Assembly (NCBI GenBank): GCA_015832175.1
Contig: WJXW01000001.1
Coordinates: 2,418,001-2,482,000 of the forward strand
Reading direction: 5' to 3'
DNA from: Paraphaeosphaeria minitans
Lineage: Eukaryota; Ascomycota; Dothideomycetes; Pleosporales; Didymosphaeriaceae
DNA length: 64,000 nucleotides
Made by a program: the position numbers and the translations under genes. Shown here piece after piece: positions 37,039 through 49,856 of this stretch (the first letter of the stretch is position 1; the number at the start of each line of letters is the position of its first letter). A model generated the notes under the pieces. It saw only the letters and a list, made by a program, of their open reading frames with translations, was not told the DNA's origin and did no database searches.

Positions 37039-39374
37039 TAATAACTCCTTTATCTACTAGTATTGTTAGTTAATACGTAGGCTTTACTTATAATGTATAA
37101 TTATAGCGTTTAAATAATATTTTCTTTATACCCTAGTTAATCTGCAGGTTGTGTATTATTAACTAAGGTAATCCTAAGACTAACTTATACTTAGATCCTA
37201 GTAAGATATCTAAAGTAAGTTTCTCTCTATATCCTTAGACTATTATTATAGTAGTAATCTCCTAGTATATCTAAAGTGTCTTAGGCATTAGGGATCTATT
37301 TGCGATATAAATAATATAGGGTACTTTTTTCTCTAATATTATAAGTCCTACTTATCTTACTATCTAATAAGATATACAGTTCTTTTCTACTCCTAAGTCT
37401 ATAAGAGCTTAAGCCTATATTCCTTTAAGCTGTACTAGTAGCTTAACTAATACTATGCTTACTATAGTATTTAATTTAATAAAGGCGTTTTCTTGTCTAA
37501 TTTTAGGCCTAAAAAAGATATCTATTTATATAGGTTGTAATTAAGTTTAGGTGCGTAGTATGCGTTTCTAAGCATCTACTTCTATTATTATTCTTAAGTA
37601 TATAGCTTATATAGATTATCTTTTTCTTCTTTTTATAAGGATGTTTTTCTATTTTTCCTTTTATAGTCTTTACTATTCCTATGTACTAGTTAAATTAGTA
37701 GTTCTATTATTACTTCTTATATAAGGCAGTTTACAAAGCTGTCTAAATATTTAGCTATATAGTAGTATTCGCAGTCTTAGTTTTAACACGTATACTAGTA
37801 TAGTTATATATAGTCTCTATTAATAAGTATATTACAGCATTTATTACCCTTTAGTGTGAGGTAAAGAAAGTATTTTACTTATTATTTATCCTAGAGGTGT
37901 TTATGATAGGCTATAATAAGGCGGTCTATCTATATCTATCTATAGTGTAGTTTCCTTCTACGTTATTTCTTATTCTCCTCTTTCTCCACCTTATATTATA
38001 CGCATGTTGGTTCTTCGCAATATATCTATATATAGAATTAGTGTTTAGGATTTTAGTAGTCTAGGTAGTACTTTAGTACGTAGTCTAATTTCTTATTTTT
38101 ATAGGGTTGTATCCCTTTTAGTGCCTAGTAGGGTTCTATATAGTCCTAAACATTTAGTTTATACTTAGGTGATATAGGATTGTCTTCTTCCTACCTACTT
38201 TATAGGTAAGGAGTAAGAGATCTTAGTATCTCTTCTACGTCTTTTACATTATAGTATATATTAGAGTTGTCTTCTAGATCTTTATATAATTATAAGTTAG
38301 GTAAATCTAATTACTTACTTTGTTCTAGTGTAACGCGTTAGTAACTAAATAGCGTTATAATAACTTCCTATTCCTTATTAGGTTCTTTGTCCTTAATAGT
38401 TAGTATATTTAACTTAGTTTAATAGACTTTATTTTTTAATCTATAGTTCCTAGCTATATAGCCTAGTTTACTATATGTAAAGCATTTACAGGTTTTAGTT
38501 ATTAGTTGTTAACTTCTATTAGAGACGCGTTTATTAGGCTACTTAGGACCTATCTTTCCTCCTTTTCCTTTGCCTTTGCCTATATAGTTAAACTAGACAT
38601 CCTTTATTAGTTTATATTTCTAGTAGTTCCTTAGCTGTTACTTTTAAATAATTCTGACAAGATTCTTATAAACTACTTTTACTAGTTATCTAAAGCTTAT
38701 TACTCTAGGGTTTTAGTAGAGCTCTTATTATAGTAAAAACTATTCTCTATTAATCCTAATAGTTTCTTTATATAGTTCTTTAAGGTTAGTAATTCGCGTA
38801 CTACTACGTAAGAGTTCCTTACGTAGTTTCTATTTAAGTCCTTATTTATATATATCCTAAAGAGATTTATTGTCCTAGTTAAGCTATATAACGTACTTAC
38901 AAAACTTAGCTATATACTTAGCTACTAATTATTTTTAAGTTATAGTCTAAATCTTTGCTTTTGTAATAGAGTTCTTGTTAGCAATTTTAAAAAGTTATTT
39001 AAGGTACTTCTTAAAGTTATTATAATTTTTAATAATATTAACTATATTAGCGTGCTTATTTACGTAATTATTGTTATTATTATTATAGTCTATTCCTAGG
39101 TACTTTTTAAGGTAAAGATAGATTTATAATCCTATATCTCCTCGCATGTATATTGCTATAAAGATAACTTTTTTTTTATTCTTAAGAGATTTGTCTAAGT
39201 TAAAAAAGCAGAGGTCTAACTAGAGAATCTAGACGTTAGTTTAAGATTATTTACTAAAGTAGAGATTAGGTTTGTGCGCCTTACTACTATGCTTTATAGG
39301 AGTAATCTTAGCAGCACCTAAAGCTGTGGAAGAGGTAGGAGTTTATAAAGTACTCATATTAAGGATGTTTAAGA
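37039..39374 (-). pseudogene. E gag and protease
   Basis: Reading from 39374 leftwards: leader sequence, capsid-like region, zinc knuckle (KCFTYSKLGY, about 38455-38490), then the acidic spacer and protease region near 37400. Heavily mutated. Confidence 0.78.
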
Positions 39375-39786
39375 TATTAAATCTAAGAGGATAGCTAGTC
39401 CTAAAAGGTTAAAGTTAGTTCTTAGGCAGGAGTACTTATAGAAGGTAGAAGGTTTTGTTAATACGTTAGTATCTTAATAAAGTGTAACGAGTTAACAATT
39501 TAGTCTACTAGAATCTAAATAATAGATTAATAAATAGATTAAACACAAGTATAGAGAGCCTATCCTTACGTTCCTATATGCTTTAAGCGATTAGTAGACT
39601 TATCGCTCTAATTAAACTAATTAAGTACTAATTAGTTACTTAGTATATTAAGTGTTTAGTCTAATTAGTTGTCTTGGCGCTCTAATTACACTAATTAGGT
39701 CACGTGACCTTTTGTGCTGTGCCACTTAAATAACGAATGTAAATACATATAAAGATCCTAGGAGGCCTAGCCTTTAGATCTTAACA
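39375..39786 (-). repeat. 5' LTR of E (412 bp), U3 type 3
   Basis: Minus-oriented LTR of the type found in C and D; CACGTG palindrome at 39707-39720. Plus-strand form begins TATTAAATCTAAG and ends AGATCTTAACA. Confidence 0.86.
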
Positions 39787-42700
39787 TAAAGAGAGCGGAG
39801 AGGAGGTTACTACTAGAGGTGTAGTAGGTAAGGATAGTAAAAATAGTAAGGATAATAAGAATAATAAGTAGTAAGGGCGTAGGCAGCGTGTAGTTTAGTT
39901 AGATCGCTTCTTAGAAGCTAGCCTATAGGCTTTAGATAAATACCCCTAATAAGCTATAAGTGCTCCCTAAGCTATAGTGCTCTATAATAATATACGTTAT
40001 ATCTGCGTTCTATATACTTTTATTATATCCTTTACCTCTTCTTTATATACGCAGCTCTTTTCCCTTTAAAAGTTTAGACTAGGTTATTTATATTTTTAAA
40101 GTCTAACTCTAGAATCTAGGTGTCCTAAGTCTTATTATAGCCTTTTTAGTAAAGTAAGTATTGCTTTTACCCCTTTCTTAATTGCTTAGCTAGGATTTCT
40201 TCTACTTTCTAGGCTTCTCCTCCTTTAGGTGTGACCTCTAGTAGCTAAGTGTTAATATCTTCCACTCCTAGCCTTAGTTTCTATTATTTAAGAAGGGAAA
40301 TATAAAATACGTTATAAATGTAATAGTATAGTAAGAGGAGTAGGTAGTATACCTACGTTTTAACCGTGTCCTGTACTTAGAAAGGCCTAATAAATTTTCT
40401 TAATAGCTTCTTACTTAGTTATTAAGGTATATATATATTCTTTATACTAAGTAGAACTAAGTCGCCTCTTTAGAATAACTCTTACTTATGCTTCTTATTA
40501 TAGTACTAGCTCTAATACTCTTATACTAAGTATAGGTGCTCTGTAAGCAATACGCGTGCGCTATATATACATTTTACTCTCTTAACTACATCTAGTAGCT
40601 CCCCCTCTAGCCTACTATCTATAAGAGGCGTAGTAAGGATAGGGTGCTTACTATATACTATATAGAAAGGCGTTATTTTTATTAAATTATAGATAGAGTT
40701 ATTATATACAAATTAAGCTGTTAGGAGTAGTTTAATCTAGTTTATTTATAGAGGTATAATAAATATGCAAAGGTATTATTTAAGTGTCTAATTCTAGCGC
40801 TCTATTTACCTGTCTATTTAGGGGTAGAAAGTAGTGCTAAGCCTACGCTTTACCTATAGTTAGTAGTATATTTCTACCCAAAAAGTAGAGGTAAAAGTAG
40901 AGCCATTATTAAATATAATACCTTTCTAAATACTAAACTTTAAGATAACCTCTTAGAAGTAGGCTTCTATAAATTTCTTTATATCCTATATTTTCTGTGT
41001 AGGGATATAGATAGCTATCTTAAAAAAGTAGTATATAATTATAAAAATTATATTAAAAGCGTAGCTACCTTAATCCTTTACTAGTAGGAATCTAGTTATA
41101 AAGTCTAGTAAGACTTCCGTAAAGATATCCTTTAGCGTTAGAAGAGGTAATAGCTAGCTATACTTACTATACCTTAGAGCTTTACTCTTTTAGTAAATAG
41201 CATAAGTCTTTACGTACTTCTAAACATTTTAATATATAAGAGACTAATAGTAAGTCCTCTTAATAGCCTTAAGCATTCTACGTGCGCTAAAGTGGCCTAC
41301 TATATAAGTGTTATAGTGCTAGAACAAAATCTCTTACTTAATTACTAGTTTATTTAGAATGTATAATCTACTATTATACCTTAGGACTTCTATTTTATTA
41401 AGACGCTATATTTACACTTTACTACTACTTTAAGTGCTTCTTTTACGCCTTAAGCTAGTAATACGCTTAATAGTAAAGGCGTCCCTTTACTAAAGCTACT
41501 AAACTTTAGTAATAAGGTTAGACTCTTTTATTATAGATTTACTACTAACTAATACTCTAGCTAGTAAGCGTAGTATATATAGCGTAGACACTATAGCACT
41601 AGTAGTAGAAACCCTTATAGCTTTATAAATATTAGCAATATACGTCTTATATACGCCTAATAAGCTTAGCTTATTTATAGATCTACTTACTCTACTATGC
41701 TTAGTCCTCTACAGTATTTTATTCTATAGCGTAGGTAATAAATAGGTTAGCAATAGGTTCTCCTATGCGTAATCTACCCTTCTTAATAGTCTATCTACTA
41801 GGTTTATTTTCCCTAAGTAGTGTTCTACTTTAAAATTAAAAGCTACTAGATATATCGCCTATTATACTTATTATAGGTTTAGCTTCTGTATAGCGCGCAT
41901 ACTATATAAGTTATTATAGTTACTTAGCACTTAAATTATATACTATGTACTATCTAGATAATATCTCTATTACTTAAAGCAGTAGATAATAGTAAAGAGC
42001 TTAAGGTTATATACTTTATAATTTAGCTCTACTACTTAAAGTTTTCTTAACATAAAAGTAACTAGGTGCCACTTCTAGTCCTTAAATAGCTGCGAAAAGA
42101 TACTATATATTATAAAAGTAGATGCGTTAGTCTCTAATTAGATTAGCAGCGCAAAGTTAAAGTAGCGTAAGATAGGCGTATTTAAGAAGCGCGTTTTAAG
42201 TATTTTAAAAGTATTATTAGCTTCTACTAACTATTAGAACACTTAGTTCTTCTTAAGTAGGTCTAAGAGAGGAGCGGTTTCTCGCGTATATACCTTAATA
42301 AATTACCTATAAAAGTTTACAAAGCCTAGAAATAACTAGAGCTTTTAGATACTAGTTAGCTATAGCTATTCTATAATAGTTACTATATATATAGAATTAG
42401 CGTGAATTCCTTGCGTAGTTATAATAAAACTAAGGAAGTAGACTTTACCTAAAGCAAATATACACTTAGTTAAATTAATAAAAAGTTTAGCCTTACGTAG
42501 TAATTTAAGCACAGTGTAGACAGCGCACTAATAAAGCGTAAGATCCTTATTATAAGTATAAATAAGTATATTATCTAGGCACACAATATATATATAATCT
42601 AGATATAGTGCTAGTGCCTTATTAATATATGCCTAGAAGCTCGTAGGGGTATTAATTAAGCTAAATAGCATTACTAAGTATTTAAAGTGGCTATAGCAAG

Positions 42701-45053
42701 TTTAGAATATAGTTTTTTACTTATCTCCTGCCTAAATCTAAATTCTATAGTAGGCGTTATAAAGATTAAGGGTTGTATAGTAGTATACGCCTAATAGGCA
42801 GTTAAGCGTCTCTCTAACTAAGAGTAGTAGGTAATAATCCTTAATAGTAATTATATTAAAGCCCTAATAATCTACGTAAAGCCGCAGTTTACTATTTTTT
42901 TTAGGGGCAAATAGAATTAGTGTTCTAGTTAGACTAGTGCTATACCTAATCTATCCCTTTTTTAAGGTATTTTCTAGATACTCCTAAAGTACCTTAAGCT
43001 CCCACTCTAAGAGATTATAGAGTAGTTCTATAAAGAGGTTCCTTTCTCTCTATAATAGGGATAGTATAATTAGACTCCTAAAAATTTAGTAGGGTAAACG
43101 CTACTTTTTTATTAAATACGTTACTATATTCGCGTAATATATTAGAAATACATAGTACCTACGCTATGCACACTTTATTAATACGCGCTAGATATTTTAA
43201 GCTTACACTAGTTATCTATAAGACTCCTAGAAGAAATAAATCTAAGCTAGTATACTCTATATTATCTTTAAAGTCCCTTACAGTAATAAGCTATATTAAA
43301 GCTATAGTATAGCTTTAGCGCTATATTTATAAGCCGTAATTAAGGTAGATATTACCTTTTTATAGAAAAGGGTTACTAAGTAGGAGAGGGATCCCTTCCT
43401 TATTAACGCTATAGATAGTAGTCTTTATCCTACGCTCCACCCCTATATTATTTATAATACGCACCTAGAGCGTATAGGTAGCGTAGGTGCTTTGCCTTTA
43501 GGCCCTAATCTATTCTAGTTTAAAGAGCTTAGCCCCTTTAATAGGCTTTAGATTTATTTTAATAGTAGTAATCTAGCTAATTAGGCTAATATTAGCCTAT
43601 AGGTTAAAAATTATTTAGAGTTCCTTCTCTAAGCCTATATCTCTAGCTATGCTACACATGCGCTTTATATCTAGTAAGATATAAATTAGTAGGCGCCTTA
43701 CTATATCTAGGTTATAAGTAAGGCTTAGCCTTTTCCTGTATAGTTTACTTATATAGGAATCTAGTTAGAATTACCACCTCTATATTTATTAGTATAGTAG
43801 CTAGTTTTATAGCACTTATAGTAGGTAACACTTTTCTTATCTTAGGTCTTGCTATTACCTTTAGATATTTAGTAGTTTAACGTAGTATTCTTAAATTTCT
43901 TTAATATATAACGTAGGCTTAACTCCTATATTATAGGTGCGCGGTGTAGGTTTCGCTTAAGCGTAGAGCCTAAAGTGATAAGGTCTTCCCTAGTTATAAG
44001 CACCTAATAGTAGTTAGTAATAGCCCTCTATAGCTTAGGTTTAAGCTTAAAAAAGAGGTACTATACCTTTTACTCCTTAGTATGAAGTGTAAGTTAATCT
44101 TTAAAGACATTAAGGTAGGTTATAAAGAAGTAAATAGTTTAGTCTCTTTACTATATTACTTAAGTATACGCTGTAGTTACTTCTAGGCTATAATTTACTA
44201 GGTCTAAAAGTAAGTTAAGTATATACTACTTAAAGTACTTTTAGGTAGGTATTTCTCCCTTAACTTTAAAGGTGCGCTTATAGTATATATATTATAGTTC
44301 TCTTAGGTTACCTATAAAGTACTATATTACCTAGATAACTTTATCTCTATCCTACACAAATTCTTATAGTAAGAGGCGAAAGGCCACCTTATAAGAATAA
44401 AAGAACTTATAATACTCCTTAAGGTTCTTACTTTTATATTTAGTAGGATCCTTAGGTTAAAGCGCACACTTAATATATATTACTATATACACTATAGGCG
44501 CGTCCTTATTATATATATTAGTAGATAGGATTTTAATATTCTTAGTAGTAGCTACTACGCTAGGGGTTTAGCTTATACTTTTAAGTTAAGAGATTTTATT
44601 TTCTAAAGTATAAAGTTAATATATAGCGCAAAGCTTATTACACTTCTTTTTAGTAACTAGAATACACTACTTAAATATTAAAGGTAGGCTTAAGTTACGC
44701 GTTACTAGCTCTTCTTCTATATACTAGGTAAGAGAGTCTTCGCTGCCTTTAGGGGTTTTAGGTAAAGTCTACCCCCTACTAGTAACTTATATAACTCTAG
44801 GAGCTATCCTTAGACTATTATAGAAGAAGTATTATTATATAAAGTCTAGTTATAGGTAATAGTACTTACTTTACACTAGGAAGAATAGTAAAAGGATAAC
44901 TCTAGTAATATTAATAGAATAATACTTGTCTTATATAGAGTTAACGCGCGGCGTAGGTTTTGCGCAGCTAGCTTACTTAGCGCACAGACCCTCTATAAGG
45001 CCTTGGCGCTAGATACCACAACACCATAATAATATTGTGATCTACCCGTTACA
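39787..45053 (-). mobile_element. I: 5' two-thirds of an H-type Ty3/gypsy element
   Basis: Matches H from about 30896 to its right end in the same orientation. The 5' LTR is at 44838-45053. The left end is cut by E and the missing 3' part (integrase tail, antisense ORF, 3' LTR) is absent from the window. Right flank AAGGA (45054-45058) belongs to J integrase, so I sits in J. RT near 42540-42600 again reads CLDNIL. Confidence 0.82.
44838..45053 (-). repeat. 5' LTR of I (216 bp)
   Basis: Same length as the H LTRs; plus-strand form ends CCCGTTACA. Confidence 0.88.
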
Positions 45054-46060
45054 AAGGATCTAATAATAGGAATTAAATACAATAGTATACTAGTAATAGT
45101 CTACTAACTAACTAAGTATGTTAAGCTTATTCTATGCCTTAAAAGAATAACAGCAAAGGAACTCGCTTTTCTTATCCTAGACTAACTAATTAGACACTAT
45201 AGAATCCTAAAAATAATTATTAGCGATAAAGACAAGCTCTTTACGTTAAATTACTAGATAACGCTTATAGCACTACTTAGAACGAAACAAAAGCTATTAA
45301 TAGCTTACTATCTATAAACAGATAGATAGACAAAACGTACGAACTAAACTATAGAAACGTACCTACGTATCTACTGTAATAGTTAGAAGAATAACTAGGT
45401 TTTATTACTACTTATAGCACAGTTAGCCTATAATAACAAAGTATTAGCAGTATTAGGACATACACTATTCTCTATAAACTATAGAAGACACCTACATCTT
45501 TTTAATTAACAATTTCCTATAATAATTAAAGCAAAAGAAGCTATAGATATAGTAGAAAATATAAAAAAAATACACTAATAACTTTAAGAAAATCTTAAGA
45601 AAGCTTAATAGTAATTAATTTCTTACTAAAATTAAAAACATAAAATAGCACCTTAGCTAAAGAAGGGGGATAAAGCATATCTACTTATAAAGAACCTTTA
45701 AACATAGAAGAAGAAACATAAGAATCTAGATTATATTAAGGTTAGACTATTTTATATTTCTAAGTAAATATTACTAGTAAACTATAAGTTGGAACTACCG
45801 TCAGATGTAAAGATACACCTAGTATTTTACATAATACTACTAGAACTAGTAGACCCTAATACCCTAGTTAGAACCGCCTTCTACTATAAAATAGAAGAAG
45901 AAAATAAATTTAAAGTTAAAAGAATTCTAGAATATAATTAGTAAGACAGAATATACCTTATTAAATAGAAAGGTTACCTATATAGTAAAAACACTTAGGA
46001 ACTAGTAGCTTACCTAGAAAACTGTTAATAAAAAATTAAGGAATTTTGTAGACGCCTAAC
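45054..46060 (+). pseudogene. Integrase core and chromodomain of J
   Basis: Shows ISDKDKLFT near 45225, TERTNQTIE-like sequence near 45330, LKKGDKAYL near 45665 and a chromodomain remnant near 45905-46010 (KFKVKRILEYN). Stops throughout. Confidence 0.75.
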
Positions 46061-46075
46061 ATAATATAATATTAT

Positions 46076-46387
46076 TGTTGGTTTGGCTTAATCTGCAATT
46101 AAGTATTTAAGGGTTAATAGTATACTATTGTGCAAAGGGTAAGAAGTAGGTTTAATTAATTACGTCTAGTCTATTGTATAAAGGGGCACTAAGGACCTTA
46201 TAAAGTCTCTACCTCTTAGCGCTAACCTAAGCAGGGGGTCCTTATGCGGGTCCTTATAGGTAAGTAGGGCCTTATAAAGTCTCTGCCTCTTAGCGCTAAC
46301 CTAAGTAGTGGGTCCTTGTGTGGGTCCCTATAGGTAGGCAGGCCCCTATTTTACTTAGTGCTATTTATACAATAAACTATATAGACA
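46076..46387 (-). repeat. Left LTR of K (312 bp)
   Basis: Contains two imperfect tandem units of about 75 bp (46193-46267 and 46268-46342) with CTCTTAGCGCTAACCTAAG in each. Plus-strand form TGTTGGTTTGG..ATAGACA. Confidence 0.87.
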
Positions 46388-47947
46388 CTAGTAACTTTTC
46401 TTTTATATAATAGCTTATATCTATTATATACTTTCCCTTTCTTGTTCTTTTCTATCTATACAGTTAGCCTTCCCCTATTAGAATAGGTTATAAGGTAGGT
46501 GTAGTGTTACTATATAGTAGAGGTCCTATTTATACTTACTCTTATGTAAATAGGTAGTAACAGCTAACCTACTTAGTTCTTACCCTACCTTTTTATATAG
46601 TAGTAGAGTTGTATCGCGTAATAAGGCTCTTTCTAGATATATGTCCTGTGCGTAAATAGAAGGTAGGGTGTTAAGTAATATAATACTTAGCGCTAGGTCT
46701 TAGTAAGTAAGTATAGAAAGATCGCTCTTAGTTATATAATAAAGGTATATAGTAGAAGTAAAGTATAAGGTAGCTTTCTATACTTCTTCTTTATTACTCT
46801 ATTAGTCTTATTTATCTTTCTCCTTTTTCGTGCGATAGTCTTTATCCTCTAGCTCTCCTTTAAAGTTAAGGATAATATTATCTAGCTAGATAGAAGTATA
46901 ATCTCCTAGTTATTAAGGAGACTAGGAGTGTCTAGCCTCTTCGTACAATGTAGTTTGTTAGGCAAAAGCAGTCTAGGTTTTAGGCTATTACTACTAGTGT
47001 GGCTCTATATATAGTGTCTCTATTCTCGCATATATAGGGATGGGCCCTAGCTGTGCTCTATATATATATACATTACCTATAGATAGTGTAGGTTACTTTA
47101 TTAGGATTGTGCGAAGCAGTTTAGCTTATAGTTATAGTATTATTATATAAAAGGTCTATAGCTTATAGTTAAGCTGTAACAGTTTAAAAAGTTTCTTTAC
47201 ATAAGTGTCCTTTATTATAGTATTAGTAGCGATAAAGCCTTTTTTATAAGAAAAGTAATAAGCTCTTTTCTTACTATATAACTAATTTTATTAAAGGTTT
47301 TCTCTTTCTAGTTATTAAAATCTTTAGTAAAAGAAGAGATTACCTCTTTACTTTTAAAGCTACTTACGCGATATTACGTAATTATATATACTATATAAGT
47401 GTTTAGCTATTTTAGAGAAGGGGGTAGGTAGCTGTATAGATTTACTCTATCTATCTAGTACTTTTGTATAATCTCTCCTTTTAAGGTAATAGCCTTAATA
47501 TTTATTACTTCCTCTACTTATTAAAGCTATTCTAAGTTGTCCTTTTAAGTAGCTTATTATGCGATTCCTTCTTATATAAATTCCTTTAGGAAGTCTCCTA
47601 GTCCTAGTGCTATATTATTATCTTATTAAATTGTGTGACTAGACCGCATTAGTGTATTACTAGTTTAATTATACAACGTGTTTACGTTTAGTTATTGCTA
47701 GTTTAATCGTGCGACGTGTTTTTTAGGGTTATAAATGTGCTTACTATCTCCTTTCTTTTCTATAGAATAGCTTAGACTAGATTGTGCGACTCTTTATAAA
47801 TGTACACGCTTTGTTTCTACTTATTATATAATCTAAAATTTGATCTCTAGTAAAGGTAATAATATAGAGCCTATGTATCTAGCTTATAAGGCACTCTGTC
47901 TTTAGACCTTGCTAGTTTATAGTTAATTAGAATTAACTACTAATTAG

Positions 47948-48259
47948 TGTTAGTTTAGCTTAATCTATAATGAAGTATTTAAGGGTTAATAGTATACTAT
48001 TATATAAAGGGTAAGAAGTAGGTTTAATTAATTACGTCTAGTCTATCGTACAAAGGGGCACTAAGGACCTTATAAAGTCTCTGCCTCTTAGCGCTAACCT
48101 AAGCAGGGGGTCCTTATGCGGGTCCTTATAGGTAGGCAGGGCCTTATAAAGTCTCTGCCTCTTAGCGCTAACCTAAGTAGTGGGTCCTTGTGCGGGTCCC
48201 TACAGGTAGGCAGGCCCCTATTTTACTTAGTGCTATTTGTACGATAAACTGTACGGACA
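47948..48259 (-). repeat. Right LTR of K (312 bp)
   Basis: Same length and tandem units as the left copy, but with more C/G retained (GTACGGACA end). Confidence 0.87.
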
Positions 48260-48279
48260 GTTATCCTTACTTAGAAAGG

Positions 48280-48783
48280 CAGAGTTACGGAGTTATCCTA
48301 GAACTCTAGAGGAAGATTATTTATTACTAACTAAATAGACGTGCTAAGCTCCGTAGGACCTATAGGCTAAGTAGGCTAAACTAGATCTTCCTCTAACTCT
48401 ATTAGCGTAGCACTTTTTACTATAATTACTTCTCTAGCACGCTTTTTATTCTACGCTAATTATTTTAATAACCACTCTTTTCTTACGCGCGCTATACGCA
48501 GCGCCTTAAATATAGTATTCTATTCTTTACATGCCTTTAATATTTACGCCTCTAACTTTTTCTTTTTAAACACTAACTATAAGAACTTATTTTAAGTAAT
48601 AGCTACGTTATATTTTAATTCTTATTTCTAACACTTACTACACTTCCCTAAGCTAATATAGACCTTACACACATAAGAATATAGTTTATAAAAAGAACAC
48701 TTAGATACTATAATAGCACTGTAATTCTTAATAGTAAAAATAAAGTTATAATAACGCTTTGTACTATTGTAATTAGTAGGTAT
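48280..48783 (-). pseudogene. Antisense ORF of J
   Basis: Clear homologue of the B frame: the start ATG is changed to ATA, then TNYNSTKRYYNFIFTIKNY, SKCSFYKLYSYVCK, GKCSKC and the Lys/Glu-rich coil. Shares the C-terminal TSI..NLPLEF segment with B. Confidence 0.55.
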
Positions 48784-48820
48784 AATTCTTTAGGACAAAG
48801 AATAGAAAAGGAGGGGATAA

Positions 48821-49183
48821 TGTTACAAACTAGATAGTAATGTAGGAGTTAGGCGCTTATAAAGGTATAATAAAGCGACGATAGGGTTACAGACATAACA
48901 ATAAGATACTAAGAGGCTTAGATTAGATTATGTGATGCACTTAGCCGCTTAGGAGCCCTAAGCAGCAGAGCAGCCTTAGTATATAGGAACGCGAGGATAG
49001 GCTCTCTATACTCGTGTTTAATCTGTTTATTAATCTATTGTTTAGATTCTAGTAGACTATATTATTAACTTGTTACACTTCGCATAATACTATTATATTA
49101 ATAAGACCTTCTACCTCTGTAAGTACTCCTGCCTAAGAACTAACCTTAATCCTCTAGGACTAGCTACCCTCTTGGATTTAACA
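48821..49183 (+). repeat. 3' LTR of J (363 bp), contracted U3
   Basis: Begins TGTTACAAACTAGATAG after the purine tract AAAAGGAGGGGATAA and ends ATTTAACA. It is 48 bp shorter than the 411-bp LTRs of B and G because it has one instead of two of the 47-bp tandem units. Confidence 0.85.
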
Positions 49184-49188
49184 GCGCT

Positions 49189-49521
49189 GTTTTTACGCCC
49201 CTCTAAAGGTTATATCTTTACGTCTGAAAACTATCTTTATAATAGGTTAGAGCCTATACTTTTATAAGAAACTATTATATATTTATTACCTCTACTTCTA
49301 AGGCCTTAAGCTCTAAGTTAAAGAGGTAGATAATCCTCTTATTATTTTATTCTACGTCTTACTATAAGTAATACGCTTATTATATATACTTGTTTATACT
49401 TAGATAAGGAGCTTTAGCAGAAGCTTTTAGTCCTAAATTAATAGTTTATAGGTATTGCTTAGTAATATTAGTAGGTAATAAAGACGTCCTACCCCGCAGT
49501 AGGAAAAAGTAATAAGTTTAA
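49189..49521 (+). other. Surviving right internal sequence of Z
   Basis: About 333 bp between J and the right LTR of Z. Short plus frames (for example LYLDKELQQKLLVLN) hint at former coding sequence but I cannot assign a domain. Confidence 0.4.
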
Positions 49522-49712
49522 TATAATAGGCTTAATACTTAATAAGCTAAATTGCTAAAGATAATACTTTTATAAACTTGGAAGGAGTAGAAGTTAAGCT
49601 TCTGCTACCGAACTTATATATCTAGGGTCGGAAGATTGGATCCGAAGGACCTAACAGGCCCGAGGTCAAAGCGTGCAGAACGAGGATATCTGTTAGGGCA
49701 TAGCCCATAACA
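49522..49712 (+). repeat. Right LTR of Z (191 bp)
   Basis: Pairs with 5006-5196. Less mutated than its partner. Its last 22 bp form an imperfect palindrome around GGGCATAGCCC. ATTAG follows at 49713-49717. Confidence 0.87.
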
Positions 49713-49856
49713 ATTAGAACACCAAGCAGATATTAATAAGCTAGGCAGATAGAAATAATCTATAGGTCCTACTGACCTCAACTCTATGAAATATCGCGAT
49801 AGTATTGATTGTACGCGTCTCTATAGCCTCATGTTGATGGCTGAGGTGATGGTGGG

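Larger units (their letters stand above)
20971..39786 (-). mobile_element. E: minus-strand Ty3/gypsy element hosting G, H, a solo LTR and D
   Basis: Pieces read continuously on the minus strand: 39375-39786 (5' LTR), 37039-39374 (gag, protease), 36152-36822 (RT start), 27662-29638 (rest of RT, RNase H, integrase) and 20971-21070 (up to the chromodomain). Each interruption is flanked by a matching duplication, so E is one element and not several. The 3' end and 3' LTR are lost beyond D. It sits in I; the right flank is TAAAG (39787-39791). Confidence 0.83.
46076..48259 (-). mobile_element. K: small LTR element without recognisable gag-pol
   Basis: 2184 bp, two 312-bp LTRs, flanks ATTAT (46071-46075) and GTTAT (48260-48264) that differ by one RIP-type transition. 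The 1560-bp interior has none of the gag, RT or integrase motifs seen next door, so it looks non-autonomous (TRIM/LARD-like). The minus strand has a long stop-spotted frame at about 47630-47000 (DFLKEFI, EEVINIKAITLKGEIIQKY, RVNLYSYLPPSLK). Strand is a guess, from a purine run at the left inner edge read on minus. Confidence 0.8.
45054..49183 (+). mobile_element. J: 3' part of a Ty3/gypsy element, U3 type 1, hosting I and K
   Basis: Pieces 45054-46075 (integrase core from AAGGATCTAATAATAGG to the chromodomain) and 48260-49183 (antisense ORF and 3' LTR). The 5' portion to the left of I is missing. It is inserted in Z; right flank GCGCT (49184-49188), the left partner lost. Confidence 0.82.
5006..49712 (+). 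mobile_element. Z: LTR retrotransposon with 191-bp LTRs, gutted by nested insertions
   Basis: Two direct repeats of exactly 191 bp (5006-5196 and 49522-49712) bound the element. Each reads TG(T/C->T)..CA allowing for RIP, and identical ATTAG target duplications lie outside at 5001-5005 and 49713-49717. This is strong evidence for one insertion into P. Only 15 bp of left internal sequence (5197-5211) and about 333 bp of right internal sequence (49189-49521) remain, so the superfamily cannot be assigned. Orientation is not certain. Confidence 0.85.
3150..49850. other. AT-rich RIP-mutated block
   Basis: Sequence between these limits is dominated by TA dinucleotides and nearly lacks long sense reading frames, while CpG is still common. 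This pattern fits CpA to TpA mutation of duplicated DNA (RIP), not a simple low-GC background. Recognisable retroelement motifs survive between the stops. Mutation load differs by element: P, Z, J, E and A are heavy, while B and the solo LTR are lighter. Apart from one 66-codon gag fragment in B, I see no coding-length sense frame here. No host gene or effector-like gene is visible. Confidence 0.9.

Noticed and set aside
29639..45053. H and I as one element with two internal repeats
   Set aside because: H has its own LTR pair and CTAGA duplication, and E sequence lies between H and I, so they are separate insertions of one family.
3150..49850. Small secreted effector genes hidden in AT-rich DNA, as known from some plant pathogens
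   Set aside because: I looked for a GC-normal island or an intact signal-peptide frame between elements; nearly all sequence is accounted for by transposons and none was seen.
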